Source: Prosthecomicrobium sp. N25 | Lineage (GTDB): Bacteria > Pseudomonadota > Alphaproteobacteria > Rhizobiales > Ancalomicrobiaceae | Length of the DNA: 64,000 bases | Assembly: GCF_037203705.1 (NCBI RefSeq) | Contig: NZ_JBBCAT010000001.1 | Coordinates: 1,585,418 to 1,649,417, forward strand | Direction: 5' to 3' | Shown here: positions 25,130 through 34,108 of the stretch, piece by piece | How positions within the stretch are numbered: the first letter of the stretch is position 1 | How the letters are laid out: each line of letters opens with the position of its first letter | Notes under the pieces: model-generated | What the model saw: the letters and a program-made list of their open reading frames with translations, nothing else | Databases searched by the model: none | What the model was told of the DNA's origin: nothing | Program-made: the position numbers and the translations under genes

Positions 25130-25252
25130 ATGAAGTCGTTCATCTCGGCGGTGGTCGTCGCGATCGCCATGGCGGTCGGCGCCGCGGTGGTGCTGGAAGG
25201 CTACCAGCAGCCGGCCGACTCCGCTTACAAGACGCAGGGCGTCCGCTACTGA
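25130..25252 (+). CDS. Small single-helix protein, 40 aa
   Basis: A short gene with a strong GGAGGG ribosome site seven bases before its ATG and an intrinsic terminator 32 bases after its stop. The peptide begins MKSFISAVVVAIAMAVGAAVV, a signal-peptide-like or membrane helix, and ends in a short polar tail (YKTQGVRY). Similar 40-residue peptides occur in Hyphomicrobiales genomes, to my recollection, but no function is known. The complete expression unit (ribosome site, frame, terminator) is the main evidence. Confidence 0.65.
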   Translation: MKSFISAVVVAIAMAVGAAVVLEGYQQPADSAYKTQGVRY

Positions 25253-25284
25253 CGGCAAGCCAACCGATGCGCGCATCCTGAAGC

Positions 25285-25308
25285 GGGCGGCCCTCCGGCC
25301 GCCCTTTT
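25285..25308 (+). terminator. Rho-independent terminator
   Basis: Perfect eight-base stem GGGCGGCC / GGCCGCCC with loop CTCC, followed by TTTT. It ends the small gene at 25130-25252 and lies just beyond the moeA stop on the other strand. Confidence 0.8.
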
Positions 25309-25316
25309 CGCATGCC

Positions 25317-26570
25317 TCAGCCGAGCGCAGCGAAGGGCACGAAGCCCAGGGGCTCGCCGGGCGCGACGGCCGCGACCTCCTCGCCGAGCACCACGAGGCC
25401 GGCAGCCTCCGTCAGCGACGAGATGATCCCCGCGCCCTCCCTCTCGAACTTCCGCGCCACGGGCGCCCCGTCGGTCCGCGCGTCCAGGTGCACCCGGACG
25501 AACTCGGTGCGCCCCGTCCGCTTGGCGTAGGAGAAGCCGGAGACGACCGGCACGGGCACGGGCGGCGCCCAGGTCTCCCCCGACAGCGCCGCGACGAGAC
25601 CGCGTACCACATACGCGAAGGTCACGTAGACCGCGACCGGATTGCCCGGCAGGCCCATGAAGGCCGCGCCGCCGAGCGTCCCGAGCGCGAGCGGCCGGCC
25701 CGGCTTGATGGCGAAGCGCCAGACGTCGAGCCGCCCGACCGCCTCGACGGCGTCCTTCACATGGTCCGCCTCGCCGGTCGAGACCCCACCGGTGGTCAGC
25801 ACGAGGTCGTGGCCGGCCCCCGCGCGGGCGAGCGCCTCGGCGAGCGGCCCGGGCTCGTCGCGCAGGATCCCGAGGTCGGTTACCTGGACCCCGAGCCGGC
25901 CGAGGAGCCCGGCGAGCATCAGCCGGTTGGTGTCGAAGACCTGCGCGGGCCCGCGCGCCGCGCCCGGCTCGACCACCTCGTTGCCGGTCGAGAACACCGC
26001 CACCCGTAGCCGTCGCCGAACGACCACCTCCGCCTGGCCGACGCCGGCCGCGAGCGCCAGGTCCTGCGGCCTGAGGCGCCGTCCCGCCGGCAGCGCCGGC
26101 GACCCGGCCTCGATCTCCTCGCCCGCCGGCCGGCTGTTGGCGCCGCGCTTCAGGCCCGGCGGCAGCAGGACGGCGCCGCCCTCCGCCCGCGTGTCCTCCT
26201 GCATGTAGACCGTGTCGGCGCCCGGGGGCATCGGCGCGCCGGTGAAGATGCGCGCCGCCTCGCCGGGCCCGACGGGACGCAGCGCCCTGTCCCCGGCCTG
26301 AAGGCGGTCGACTACCGCCAGGCGAGTCATGCCCTCGGGGGCGATGTCGGCATGCCGGACCGCGTAGCCGTCGACCGCCGAATTGGCGAAGGCCGGCAGG
26401 GCCACCGCGGCACGGATCGCCTCCGCCAGCACGCGGCCGTCGGCGAGCCCGAGCGGTACCCGTTCGGTCCCGTCGACGGCCCCGACGCGCGCGCGGAACA
26501 GATCCAGCGCCGCCTCGATGGACATCATCCCGCCGCCATGGGCGAAACAGTCGTCGGTCAACTGCGGCAT
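25317..26570 (-). CDS. moeA: Molybdopterin molybdenumtransferase MoeA, 417 aa
   Basis: Inserts molybdate (or tungstate) into adenylated molybdopterin. Canonical MoeA landmarks are all present: NSAVDGYAV near residue 65, FTGAPMPPGADTV, the MPT-binding domain with VAVFSTGNEVVEPG, TTGGVSTGEADHV, and the GLPGNPVAV loop; a C-terminal domain IV ends the protein. The length is normal. The start MPQLTDDCF is the usual one in alphaproteobacteria. This is the conventional enzyme; the two MoeA-like proteins near 2-4.8 kb are divergent paralogues. Confidence 0.93.
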   Translation of the reverse strand: MPQLTDDCFAHGGGMMSIEAALDLFRARVGAVDGTERVPLGLADGRVLAEAIRAAVALPAFANSAVDGYAVRHADIAPEGMTRLAVVDRLQAGDRALRPVGPGEAARIFTGAPMPPGADTVYMQEDTRAEGGAVLLPPGLKRGANSRPAGEEIEAGSPALPAGRRLRPQDLALAAGVGQAEVVVRRRLRVAVFSTGNEVVEPGAARGPAQVFDTNRLMLAGLLGRLGVQVTDLGILRDEPGPLAEALARAGAGHDLVLTTGGVSTGEADHVKDAVEAVGRLDVWRFAIKPGRPLALGTLGGAAFMGLPGNPVAVYVTFAYVVRGLVAALSGETWAPPVPVPVVSGFSYAKRTGRTEFVRVHLDARTDGAPVARKFEREGAGIISSLTEAAGLVVLGEEVAAVAPGEPLGFVPFAALG

Positions 26571-26683
26571 GCCGGTCTCCGCTGCGGCTTGGAAGGCGCG
26601 TGCCGCGCCCTTCTAGCGCCTCGGGCCCCGGCCGTCACCGCAACAGGATAGCGCGGCCGCCCGGCGCGGCGAGCCGCCCGGCG

Positions 26684-27541
26684 CTACGCCAGGGACTTCT
26701 TCAGGAAGGCCACCGTGCGGCCCCAGGCGAGGTCCGCCGCCGCCTTGTCGTAACGGGCCGCGTTGGTGTCGTTGTTGAAGGCGTGGTTGACGCCCTCGTA
26801 CAGGAACAGCTCGTAGCTCTTGCCCGCCGCCTTCAGGGCCGCCTCATAGGCCGCGATGCCGGCGTTGATGCCCTGGTCGAGCCCGGCATAGTGGAGCATC
26901 AGCGGCGCCTTGATGCTCGCCACCTCCTCGGCCTTCGGCTGCCGCCCGTAATAGGCGACCCCGGCGCCGAGGTCCGGCTCGGCGACCGCCAGCGCGTTCA
27001 CGACCCCGCCGCCCCAGCAGAAGCCGATCGAGCCGACCTTCCCGTTCGTGTCCGGCCGGGCCTTCAGGCCGGCGACGACACCTCGGCCCCAGGCCACCAC
27101 GTCGGGCACCTTGAGGGACTGGAACATGTCGCGCGCCTTGTCCTCGTCGGTCGGCGTGCCGCCGAGCGGGGACAGGAAATCCACCCCGAAGGCCGTGAAG
27201 CCCTCGACCGCCATGCGCCGGGTCACGTCGCGGATGTGCGGATTGAGGCCGCGGTTCTCGTGGATGACGATCACGGCGGGATACCGGCCGGCCGCCTTCG
27301 GCTTGACGAGATAGCCGGAAACCTGGGCCGCGCCGGCCGGGAACGAGACGGTCTCGGCGGTGATCCGAGGATCGCTCTCCGGGACGGTCTGGGCCTGCGC
27401 GTAGTTGTTCTCGAGGAGCGGCAGGAGCGCGGTGGCCGCCGCCGTCCCGCCCGCCAGGCTGGCCAGCCGGTCGAGGAAGGCCCGGCGGTTCATGCCTCCG
27501 TGCGTGAAGTCGTCGTAGAGATCGATGATCTTCTGGTCCAT
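26684..27541 (-). CDS. Dienelactone-hydrolase-family alpha/beta hydrolase with TAT leader, 285 aa
   Basis: A predicted exported hydrolase. An N-terminal extension of about 17 residues precedes a twin-arginine motif, NRRAFLDRLASLAGG, and an alanine-rich helix ending near QAQT. The catalytic triad of the family is visible as Cys in GFCWGG, Asp in YAGLDQGIN and His in EGVNHAF; HENRGLNPHIRDV is another hallmark. The substrate is unknown. The gene is divergent from fdhD across about 190 bases, with no obvious functional link. Confidence 0.85.
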   Translation of the reverse strand: MDQKIIDLYDDFTHGGMNRRAFLDRLASLAGGTAAATALLPLLENNYAQAQTVPESDPRITAETVSFPAGAAQVSGYLVKPKAAGRYPAVIVIHENRGLNPHIRDVTRRMAVEGFTAFGVDFLSPLGGTPTDEDKARDMFQSLKVPDVVAWGRGVVAGLKARPDTNGKVGSIGFCWGGGVVNALAVAEPDLGAGVAYYGRQPKAEEVASIKAPLMLHYAGLDQGINAGIAAYEAALKAAGKSYELFLYEGVNHAFNNDTNAARYDKAAADLAWGRTVAFLKKSLA

Positions 27542-27728
27542 GCTATGGCGCTCCCCGGCTGACCGTCAGCCGCGCGACATGAAAGCCGATGCGGGTCAGT
27601 CAGCTAAATCACGGCGCTTCACGAATGCGTGAGGCCCCACGCCCTGCGCCGGCGTGCCGCCCGGCCGCGGTTCCCCCTCGCGCGAACGGCCCCGCCCGTC
27701 CTATATACGGGCGGCAAGGAGCCGGCCC

Positions 27729-28559
27729 ATGAACCGCCCCGTCACCGCCGTCGAGCCCGAGGCCCCCGTGGGGGCGCGCATCGTCCAGGCCCTGCGCGTC
27801 GCGGGAGGCCGCGCCGAGCCGCGCGCCGAGGCGATCGCCGAGGAGGAGCCCGTCGCGCTCGTCTACAACGGCCTCTCCTACGCGGTCATGATGGCGACGC
27901 CGAAGGACCTCGAGGACTTCGCCCTCGGCTTCTCGCTGACCGAGGGCATCCTCGGCTCCCCCGACGAGCTCTACGACGTCGAGGTCGAGCGCTTCGCCCG
28001 CGGCGCCGAGGTCCGCCTCCGCGTCGCCTCGGCCCGCTTCGCCGCCTTGCGCAGCCGCCAGCGCAACCTCGCCGGCCGCACCGGCTGCGGGCTCTGCGGG
28101 GTGGATTCGATCGCCGAGGCGCTGCGTCCGGTGGCCCGCGTCGCCTCCACCCTGGCGATCCGGCCCGAGGCGATCTACGCCGCCATGCAGGCCTTCCCGG
28201 CGCTGCAGGCGCTGAACCGCGACGTCGGCGCCGTCCATGCCGCCGCCTTCTGCCGGCCGGACGGGTCGATCCTGGCCGTGCGCGAGGATGTCGGCCGCCA
28301 CAACGCGCTCGACAAGCTCGCCGGCCACATGGCCCGCGCCGGCCTGGACGGCGGGGCCGGCTTCGTGGCGGTGTCGAGCCGCTGCTCCTACGAGATGGTC
28401 CACAAGACGGCCGCCGCCGGCGTGCCGCTGATCGCCTCGGTCTCGGCCCCGACGGCGCTGGCGGTCGAGTTCGCCCGCGAGGCCGGCGTCGGCCTGTGCG
28501 CCTTCGCGCGCGAGGGCCGCTTCACCGTCTATGCCTGCCCGGAGCGCGTCGAGACGTGA
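27729..28559 (+). CDS. fdhD: Formate dehydrogenase sulfurtransferase FdhD, 276 aa
   Basis: Transfers sulfur from a cysteine desulfurase to the bis-MGD cofactor, making the sulfido ligand required for formate dehydrogenase activity. The persulfide loop is in TGCGLCGVD (C120, C123). Other signatures are EEPVALVYNG, DLEDFALGFSLTEGI, REDVGRHNALDKL and SSRCSYEMVHK. The start ATG at 27729 gives the usual length. Its GTGA overlap with mobB indicates co-translation. Together with the desulfurase at 435-1604 this gives a full sulfuration route for FdhA. Confidence 0.94.
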   Translation: MNRPVTAVEPEAPVGARIVQALRVAGGRAEPRAEAIAEEEPVALVYNGLSYAVMMATPKDLEDFALGFSLTEGILGSPDELYDVEVERFARGAEVRLRVASARFAALRSRQRNLAGRTGCGLCGVDSIAEALRPVARVASTLAIRPEAIYAAMQAFPALQALNRDVGAVHAAAFCRPDGSILAVREDVGRHNALDKLAGHMARAGLDGGAGFVAVSSRCSYEMVHKTAAAGVPLIASVSAPTALAVEFAREAGVGLCAFAREGRFTVYACPERVET

Positions 28560-29092
28560 CGGGCGGCGGGCCGAACCCGGTCTTCGGCGTGACCGGCTGG
28601 AAGAATTCGGGCAAGACCACCATGGTCGAGCGGCTGGTCGCGGAGCTGACGCGGCGGGGCCGTCGCGTCTCCACTGTCAAGCACGCCCATCACCTCGTCG
28701 ACGTCGACCAGAAGGGCCGCGACAGCTGGCGCCACCGGGAGGCGGGCGCCGTCGAGGTGGCGCTGGTCGGCGGCCAGCGCTGGGCGCTGATGCACGAACT
28801 GCGCGGCGCCGAGGAGCCGGGCCTCGCCGAGATCCTGGCGCGGCTCTCCCCCTGCGACCTCGTCATCGTCGAGGGCTACAAGCGCGAGGGCCATCCGAAG
28901 CTGGAGGTCCGCCGCCGCGAGGCGGTGCGCCACGACCGCCTCTCCGCCGTCGACCCGACCGTCGTCGCCGTCGCCGCCGACCACCCGCAGGAGGGCGAGA
29001 CGATCCCGGTCTTCGGCCTCGACGACATCGCCGCCATCGCGGACCTGATCGAGCGGACCGTCCTGCGGTCCGCACCGGGCGGCGCCCGCTGA
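28556..29092 (+). CDS. mobB: Molybdopterin-guanine dinucleotide biosynthesis adaptor MobB, 178 aa
   Basis: A GTP-binding helper of MobA in building the guanine dinucleotide form of the cofactor. The P-loop is GWKNSGKTT, followed by VSTVKHAHH and, later, DLVIVEGYKREGHPK, all typical of MobB. GTG at 28556 overlaps the fdhD stop. MobA itself is not in the window. The last base of its stop is the first base of the next start, so the following flavodoxin-fold gene is coupled. Confidence 0.9.
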   Translation: MTGGGPNPVFGVTGWKNSGKTTMVERLVAELTRRGRRVSTVKHAHHLVDVDQKGRDSWRHREAGAVEVALVGGQRWALMHELRGAEEPGLAEILARLSPCDLVIVEGYKREGHPKLEVRRREAVRHDRLSAVDPTVVAVAADHPQEGETIPVFGLDDIAAIADLIERTVLRSAPGGAR

Positions 29093-29682
29093 TGCGCTGC
29101 CTGATCATCCTCGCCCATCCGCTGGAGACGAGCTACGCCGCGAGTCTCGCCGCCACCGCGAAGGCCGCCCTCGAGGCCCGGGGCCACGACGTCGACCTCC
29201 TCGACCTCTACCGCGAGGGCTTCGACCCGCGCCTGACCCCGTCCGAGCGCGCCGGCTACTTCGACGTTCCCTACGACGTCTCCGCGGTCGCCGCCGAGGT
29301 CGCCCGCCTGCAGGCCGCCGAGGCCCTGGTGCTGGTCTTCCCGCAATGGTGGTTCAACGTCCCGGCCATCCTGAAGGGCTGGTTCGACCGCGTGCTGGCC
29401 CCGGGCGTCGCCTTCGAGCACGACAAGGCCGGCGGCCGCATCGTCCCCCGCCTCGCCAACATCCGCCACCTCTGGGTCCTGACCACCACCGGCTCGCCCT
29501 GGTGGGTCGTCAAGCTCTACATGGGCGACCCCGTCCGCCGCCTCCTCAAACGCGGCATCGCCAACGTCTGCGCCCCGCGCTGCCGCTTCCGCATGCTGAC
29601 CCTCCACGACATGGACCGCGCCACGCCGGAACGGCTGGCGGCGCATCTGGAGCGGGTGCGGGGAGAGATGGGGCAGCTTTGA
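29092..29682 (+). CDS. NAD(P)H dehydrogenase (quinone)/flavodoxin-fold protein, 196 aa
   Basis: An NQO1/KefF-like flavoprotein. The N terminus MRCLIILAHPLETSYAASLA is the FMN/FAD phosphate-binding start of the family, and VFPQWWFNVPAILKGWFDRV with LAPGVAFEH form the flavin site. It would reduce quinones or nitro compounds with two electrons from NAD(P)H. It shares a base with the mobB stop (TGATG), the last gene of this small operon. The link to formate metabolism is only positional. Confidence 0.87.
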   Translation: MRCLIILAHPLETSYAASLAATAKAALEARGHDVDLLDLYREGFDPRLTPSERAGYFDVPYDVSAVAAEVARLQAAEALVLVFPQWWFNVPAILKGWFDRVLAPGVAFEHDKAGGRIVPRLANIRHLWVLTTTGSPWWVVKLYMGDPVRRLLKRGIANVCAPRCRFRMLTLHDMDRATPERLAAHLERVRGEMGQL

Positions 29683-29715
29683 TACCGGCCACCGGAGGTT
29701 CCCCAACTCTCCGTC

Positions 29716-29800
29716 GGTCTTTGCCGGGCTCGTCCCGGCGATCCATCCGAATCGGCGGAGGGCCTGTCCTGGATGCCCGGGACAAGCCCGGGCAGGACGG
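29716..29800. repeat. Palindromic intergenic repeat, copy 1
   Basis: TTGCCGGGCTCGTCCCGGCGATCCAT near the left end is answered about 25 bases later by ATGCCCGGGACAAGCCCGGGCA on the right, forming a long imperfect stem with two inner palindromes. It is the same design as the copy at 29879 and a member of the dispersed GCCGG...CCGGGC palindromes common in Hyphomicrobiales. Confidence 0.7.
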
Positions 29801-29878
29801 AAGCAAAGGCTGTAGGAAGGGGCCGCGACCTCAGGACCTGCCCCTGATACCCGTCCCAAGAAGTCTCGGCCTCTCGGT

Positions 29879-29964
29879 CTGTCATTGCCGGACTTGTTCC
29901 GGCAATCCACGCCACGAGGCCGAGCCGTCGTCGTGGATGCCCGGAACAAGTCCGGGCATGACAG
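29879..29964. repeat. Palindromic intergenic repeat, copy 2
   Basis: Starts GTCATTGCCGGACTTGTTCC and ends CGGAACAAGTCCGGGCATGAC, so the two arms are inverted repeats about 85 bases across. It shares its layout and many bases with copy 1, which lies 80 bases to the left. The roughly 335-base gap between 29683 and 30017 holds only these repeats. Confidence 0.75.
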
Positions 29965-30017
29965 AAACCGAGGTCGTGCAAGGGGGCGAGACTCAATGAG
30001 CCGGGTATGACACGCGC

Positions 30018-30401
30018 TCAGCGGATGACCTGGATCGGAACGCCGAGGTCGAGGCTACCCCACGCCCGGTCCGCCGTCATGATCGGCAGCCCTTCCCGTT
30101 GGGCGAGCGCAATGCAGGCCCGGTCGCCGAGCGAGAGGCCCTGCCGGCGCGTGGTGGACCGGAGCAGGCCCGCCCGGAACCCGAGTTCGGCGTCGAAGCC
30201 GCGCACGGAATAGTTCAGATAGGCGAGCCGGCCCTGGATCGCGGGCTCGTCCAATCCGCGGTCGACCAGCTTGGAGACGATCTCCACCTGATTGACGGAG
30301 CACACCACGGCGTCGTCGAGCACGGCATCGACCGCCGCCGCGCCGGGCTCGTCGAACACGATCGCGAGGACCGCCGAGGTGTCCAGGACGATCGCGTTCA
30401 C
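30018..30401 (-). CDS. PIN-domain toxin (VapC type), 127 aa
   Basis: A predicted ribonuclease toxin. The four PIN acidic positions are visible: Asp in IVLDTSAVLAI, Glu in VNQVEIVSKLV, Asp in LSLGDRACIALA, and Asp in IMTADRAWG. The start is GTG at 30401, which overlaps the TGA of the antitoxin gene. A longer in-frame reading is open upstream but lies entirely inside the antitoxin gene. The RNA target cannot be read from the sequence. Confidence 0.88.
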   Translation of the reverse strand: MNAIVLDTSAVLAIVFDEPGAAAVDAVLDDAVVCSVNQVEIVSKLVDRGLDEPAIQGRLAYLNYSVRGFDAELGFRAGLLRSTTRRQGLSLGDRACIALAQREGLPIMTADRAWGSLDLGVPIQVIR

Positions 30402-30733
30402 TCCTCGCCCCACATGGCACGGCGTTCGGCCAGGAACTCGTCCACCACGCTCTGCCCCGGCTTCTTGAACTGCCGGGCGAACTCCTGCACGCGCCGAACG
30501 GCCTCCGCGCGGGTCAGCACATGCCACTCGTTGTTCTCGTACCGCGTGTAGAGCACCTGCCCCTCTTCGATGCCCATCGCCCGCCGCACCTCGGCGGGAA
30601 TGACCACCCGCCCGCCGGGACCTACGGTGACCTTGAAGTGCTGGGCGGGCGGGGGCTGGGGCTTGGCCTCGGGATCCGCCTCGTACGGCGTTGTCGCCTC
30701 GTCGAAGCCGGCCGGGGGAGTGGGTTTCGGCAT
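30398..30733 (-). CDS. AbrB/MazE-type antitoxin, 111 aa
   Basis: A swapped-hairpin AbrB DNA-binding domain lies at about residues 33-65 (FKVTVGPGGRVVIPAEVRRAMGI with GDxV-like EGQVLYTRY). An unusual proline-rich N-terminal arm precedes it and a toxin-binding tail ending AMWGEE follows. AbrB-type antitoxins paired with PIN toxins form tight complexes that repress their own promoter. The stop overlaps the toxin GTG, ensuring coupled production. The arm makes it about 30 residues longer than usual relatives. Confidence 0.87.
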   Translation of the reverse strand: MPKPTPPAGFDEATTPYEADPEAKPQPPPAQHFKVTVGPGGRVVIPAEVRRAMGIEEGQVLYTRYENNEWHVLTRAEAVRRVQEFARQFKKPGQSVVDEFLAERRAMWGEE

Positions 30734-30879
30734 GTCACGATCTTCATGTCTGGATCAGAACGTCAAGTCTGCCAGATTGCCGAGATCGTGACAAATTCAG
30801 AAGAGCGCGACAGTGCCCGTGGAAGCTTGAGCCCCCGACATGGACACCGGCGATCAATCCCGCGCCGCAACGGGGGGCC

Positions 30880-32052
30880 TCACTTCGTCCGTTCGAACAA
30901 CTGCCGCCCGATCAGCATGCGGCGGATCTCGCTCGTGCCCGCGCCGATCTCGTAGAGCTTGGCGTCGCGCAGGAGCCGGCCCGTCGGGTAGTCGTTGATA
31001 TAGCCGTTGCCGCCGAGGAGCTGGATGGCGTCGAGGGCGACCTTCGTGGCCTTCTCGGCGGCGTACAGGATCGCCCCGGCGGCGTCCTCGCGGGTGGTCT
31101 TGCCCTGGTCGCAGGCCTTGGCGACCGCGTACACATAGGCCCGGCAGGCATTGAGGCCGACATACATGTCGGCGACCTTGCCCTGTACGAGCTGGAAGGT
31201 GCCGATCGGCTGGCCGAACTGCTCGCGCTCGTGGACGTACGGGATCACGATGTCGAGGGCCGCCTGCATCAGGCCGAGCGGACCCGCCGCCAGTACCGCG
31301 CGCTCGTAGTCGAGGCCGGACATCAGCACGTTCACGCCCTTGCCGAGGCCGCCGACGATATTCTCCTCCGGCACCTCGCAGTCCTGGAAGACGAGTTCGC
31401 CCGTCTCGGACCCGCGCATGCCGAGCTTGTCGAGCTTCTGGGCGATGGAGAAGCCTTTGAAGCCCTTCTCGATCAGGAAGGCGGTGATGCCCTTGGGGCC
31501 GGCGGACGGGTCCGTCTTGGCGTAGACGATCAGCGTGTCGGCGGACGGCCCGTTGGTGATCCACATCTTCGAGCCGTTGAGGACGTAGCGGTCGCCGGTC
31601 TTCTCCGCGCGGAGCTTCATGGAGACGACGTCCGAGCCGGCGCCCGGCTCCGACATGGCGAGCGCGCCGAGATGCTCGCCGGAGATCAGCTTCGGCAGGT
31701 AGCGCCGCTTCTGCTCCTCCGTGCCCCAGCGCCTGAGCTGGTTGACGCAGAGATTCGAGTGCGCCCCGTAGGAGAGCCCGATCGACCCGGATGCCCGGGA
31801 GATCTCCTCCATGGCGATGCAGTGCTCCAGGTAGCCCAGCCCCGCGCCGCCCCACTCCTCCTCGACCGTGATGCCGTGCAGCCCCAGGGCGCCCATCTCG
31901 GGCCAGAGCTCGCGCGGGAACCAGTCCTCCCGGTCGATCCGGTCGGCGAGCGGCGCGATCCGGTCGGCCGCGAAGCTGGCGACCGTGTCGCGCAGCATGT
32001 CGGCCGTCTCGCCGAGATCGAAGTCGAAGCCCTTGAAACTGTTGGGGAGCAT
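30880..32052 (-). CDS. Isovaleryl-CoA dehydrogenase, 390 aa
   Basis: An FAD enzyme converting isovaleryl-CoA to 3-methylcrotonyl-CoA in leucine breakdown. Family motifs are [22 protein letters not shown] and [13 protein letters not shown]. The catalytic base fits isovaleryl-CoA dehydrogenase rather than a generic acyl-CoA dehydrogenase: a Glu is present in GLDYERAV (E250), while the usual C-terminal base position reads EIGAGTSEI, with Ala where other members carry Glu. It follows the two methylcrotonyl-CoA carboxylase genes on the same strand, 47 bases downstream, so the set works as a pathway. Confidence 0.92.
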   Translation of the reverse strand: MLPNSFKGFDFDLGETADMLRDTVASFAADRIAPLADRIDREDWFPRELWPEMGALGLHGITVEEEWGGAGLGYLEHCIAMEEISRASGSIGLSYGAHSNLCVNQLRRWGTEEQKRRYLPKLISGEHLGALAMSEPGAGSDVVSMKLRAEKTGDRYVLNGSKMWITNGPSADTLIVYAKTDPSAGPKGITAFLIEKGFKGFSIAQKLDKLGMRGSETGELVFQDCEVPEENIVGGLGKGVNVLMSGLDYERAVLAAGPLGLMQAALDIVIPYVHEREQFGQPIGTFQLVQGKVADMYVGLNACRAYVYAVAKACDQGKTTREDAAGAILYAAEKATKVALDAIQLLGGNGYINDYPTGRLLRDAKLYEIGAGTSEIRRMLIGRQLFERTK

Positions 32053-32099
32053 GATCGGCAACCTCTCTGGAATTCGCTGCAGCGGGGCGGTCCGGCGGC

Positions 32100-34100
32100 T
32101 CAGTCCTCGGCCAGGACGACCAGTTCCACCCCTTCGGCGACGAGATCGCCCGCCGCCGCGTTGACCTTGGCGACGCGTCCGTCGCGGGGCGCCCGGAGCG
32201 TATGCTCCATCTTCATCGCCTCGACGATGATGAGCGCCTGCCCCTTCTCGACCCGGTCGCCCGGGGCCACGGAAACCGCCACGACCGCGCCCGGCATCGG
32301 GGCCACCACCCGCCCGCCGCCGCCGCCCTCGCGGGCCTCGACCGCACGCGGATCGACGATGTCGAGCGCCGTCTCGCGCCCGCCCGCGAAGAGCGTCAGC
32401 CGCGCGCCCGTGAAGATCGCACGGGCCTGGAAGCGCCGTCCATCGACCCGGACGGCCATGCCGCCGTCGTCCGAGAGCGCGCCGTCGACGCTGTGCCGCC
32501 CGCCGGCCGCCTCCACCACGTAGCCGTCCCCCTCCGCGTGGACCCTCACCGCATGGCGGGTCTCGCCTTCGGCGAAGACGAGGTCGACGAAACGCGGCCG
32601 GTTGAGCCGGAACGCATCCGCCCGCGTCCAGGGCGACCAAGGGTCGGCCGGATCCGCCGCGGCGGCCGCCCGGGCGGCCTCGCCCCGCATCACCGCGAGC
32701 GCGGCGAGCGCCAGGGTCGGCCCATCGGCGGGCCGGGGAGGGGGCAGCAGGTCGGCCTCGTGCCGGCCGATGAAGCCGGTGTCGAGCTCGGCGGCCGCGA
32801 AGGCGGGATGCCGCGCGATGGCCGCCAGGAAGGCCCGGTTGGTCGCGAGCCCGACCACCTCGGTCCGCTCCAGCGCGCCCGCGAGCCGCGCCAGCGCTTC
32901 CCCGCGGTCCCGGCCCTCCGCGATGATCTTGGCGATCATCGGGTCGTAGTGGATCGACACCGCGTCGCCGGCCCGGACGCCCGCGTCGACGCGGATACCG
33001 GGGAGGTCGGAGGGCAGCTTCAGGTGCGCGAGCCGCCCCGTCTGCGGCAGGAAGCCCTTGGCCGGGTCCTCCGCGTAGAGCCGGACCTCGATGGCGTGGC
33101 CGCGGAGCGGTATCTCCTCCTGGCGCAGGGGGAGGGGCTCGCCGCGGGCGACCCGGATCTGCCATTCCACCAGGTCCTGCCCGGTGATCGCCTCGGTCAC
33201 CGGATGCTCCACCTGGAGCCGGGTGTTCATCTCCATGAAGTAGAAGCCGTCGCCCTCGGCGATGAACTCGACCGTCCCGGCGCCCACGTAGCCGACCGCC
33301 TTGGCGGCGTCGACCGCCGCCTTGCCCATGGCGGCGCGCCGCTCCGGCGTCATGCCGGGAGCCGGCGCCTCCTCGACGACCTTCTGGTGCCGCCGCTGAA
33401 TCGAGCAGTCGCGCTCGTGCAGGAAAACCGTGTTGCGGAACGTGTCGGCAAAGACCTGGATCTCGATGTGGCGCGGCCGGGTCAGGTACTTCTCGACCAG
33501 CACCCGGTCGTCCCCGAAGGCCGCCGCCGCCTCGCGCTTGGCCGAGGCGAGCGCCTCCGCGAAGTCGCCGCCCCCGCCGACCACCTTCATGCCCTTGCCG
33601 CCGCCGCCCGCCGAGGCCTTGATCAGCACGGGGTACCCGATCGCCGCCGCGGCTTCGGCGAGGAAGGACGGATCCTGCTCGTCGCCGTGGTAGCCCGGCA
33701 CGAGCGGCACGCCGGCCTCCTCCATCAGCTGCTTCGCCGCGGACTTCGAGCCCATGGCCCGAATGGCGCTCGCCGGCGGCCCCACGAAGGCGATGCCGGC
33801 CGCCGCGCAGGCCTCCGCGAAGGCCGCGTTCTCCGACAGGAAGCCGTAGCCGGGATGGATCGCGTCCGCCCCGGTCAGCCGCGCCGCCTCCAGGATCGCC
33901 TCGATCCGCAAATAGCTCTCGCGCGCCGGCGCCGGCCCGATCCGCACCGCCTCGTCCGCGGCGGCCACATGCGCGGCCTCCGCGTCGGCGTCCGAATAGA
34001 CCGCGACGGTCCTGAGCCCCATGCGCCGGGCGGTCCGCATGACCCGGACCGCGATCTCGCCCCGGTTGGCGACGAGGAGGGTGGAGAGAGAGCGGGTCAT
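32100..34100 (-). CDS. Methylcrotonyl-CoA carboxylase alpha (biotin carboxylase/biotin carrier) subunit, 666 aa
   Basis: The N-terminal 450 residues are biotin carboxylase: [13 protein letters not shown], the ATP-grasp glycine loop [14 protein letters not shown], and [16 protein letters not shown] middle BT-type region follows. The C-terminal biotinyl domain carries VEAMKMEH with the biotinylated lysine at about K630. Length and layout match the alpha subunit of methylcrotonyl-CoA carboxylase. The gene lies eight bases after the beta subunit gene. Propionyl- or geranyl-CoA carboxylase alpha subunits look similar; the isovaleryl-CoA dehydrogenase neighbour decides for leucine degradation. Confidence 0.9.
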   Translation of the reverse strand: MTRSLSTLLVANRGEIAVRVMRTARRMGLRTVAVYSDADAEAAHVAAADEAVRIGPAPARESYLRIEAILEAARLTGADAIHPGYGFLSENAAFAEACAAAGIAFVGPPASAIRAMGSKSAAKQLMEEAGVPLVPGYHGDEQDPSFLAEAAAAIGYPVLIKASAGGGGKGMKVVGGGGDFAEALASAKREAAAAFGDDRVLVEKYLTRPRHIEIQVFADTFRNTVFLHERDCSIQRRHQKVVEEAPAPGMTPERRAAMGKAAVDAAKAVGYVGAGTVEFIAEGDGFYFMEMNTRLQVEHPVTEAITGQDLVEWQIRVARGEPLPLRQEEIPLRGHAIEVRLYAEDPAKGFLPQTGRLAHLKLPSDLPGIRVDAGVRAGDAVSIHYDPMIAKIIAEGRDRGEALARLAGALERTEVVGLATNRAFLAAIARHPAFAAAELDTGFIGRHEADLLPPPRPADGPTLALAALAVMRGEAARAAAAADPADPWSPWTRADAFRLNRPRFVDLVFAEGETRHAVRVHAEGDGYVVEAAGGRHSVDGALSDDGGMAVRVDGRRFQARAIFTGARLTLFAGGRETALDIVDPRAVEAREGGGGGRVVAPMPGAVVAVSVAPGDRVEKGQALIIVEAMKMEHTLRAPRDGRVAKVNAAAGDLVAEGVELVVLAED

Positions 34101-34108
34101 GGCGGGCC

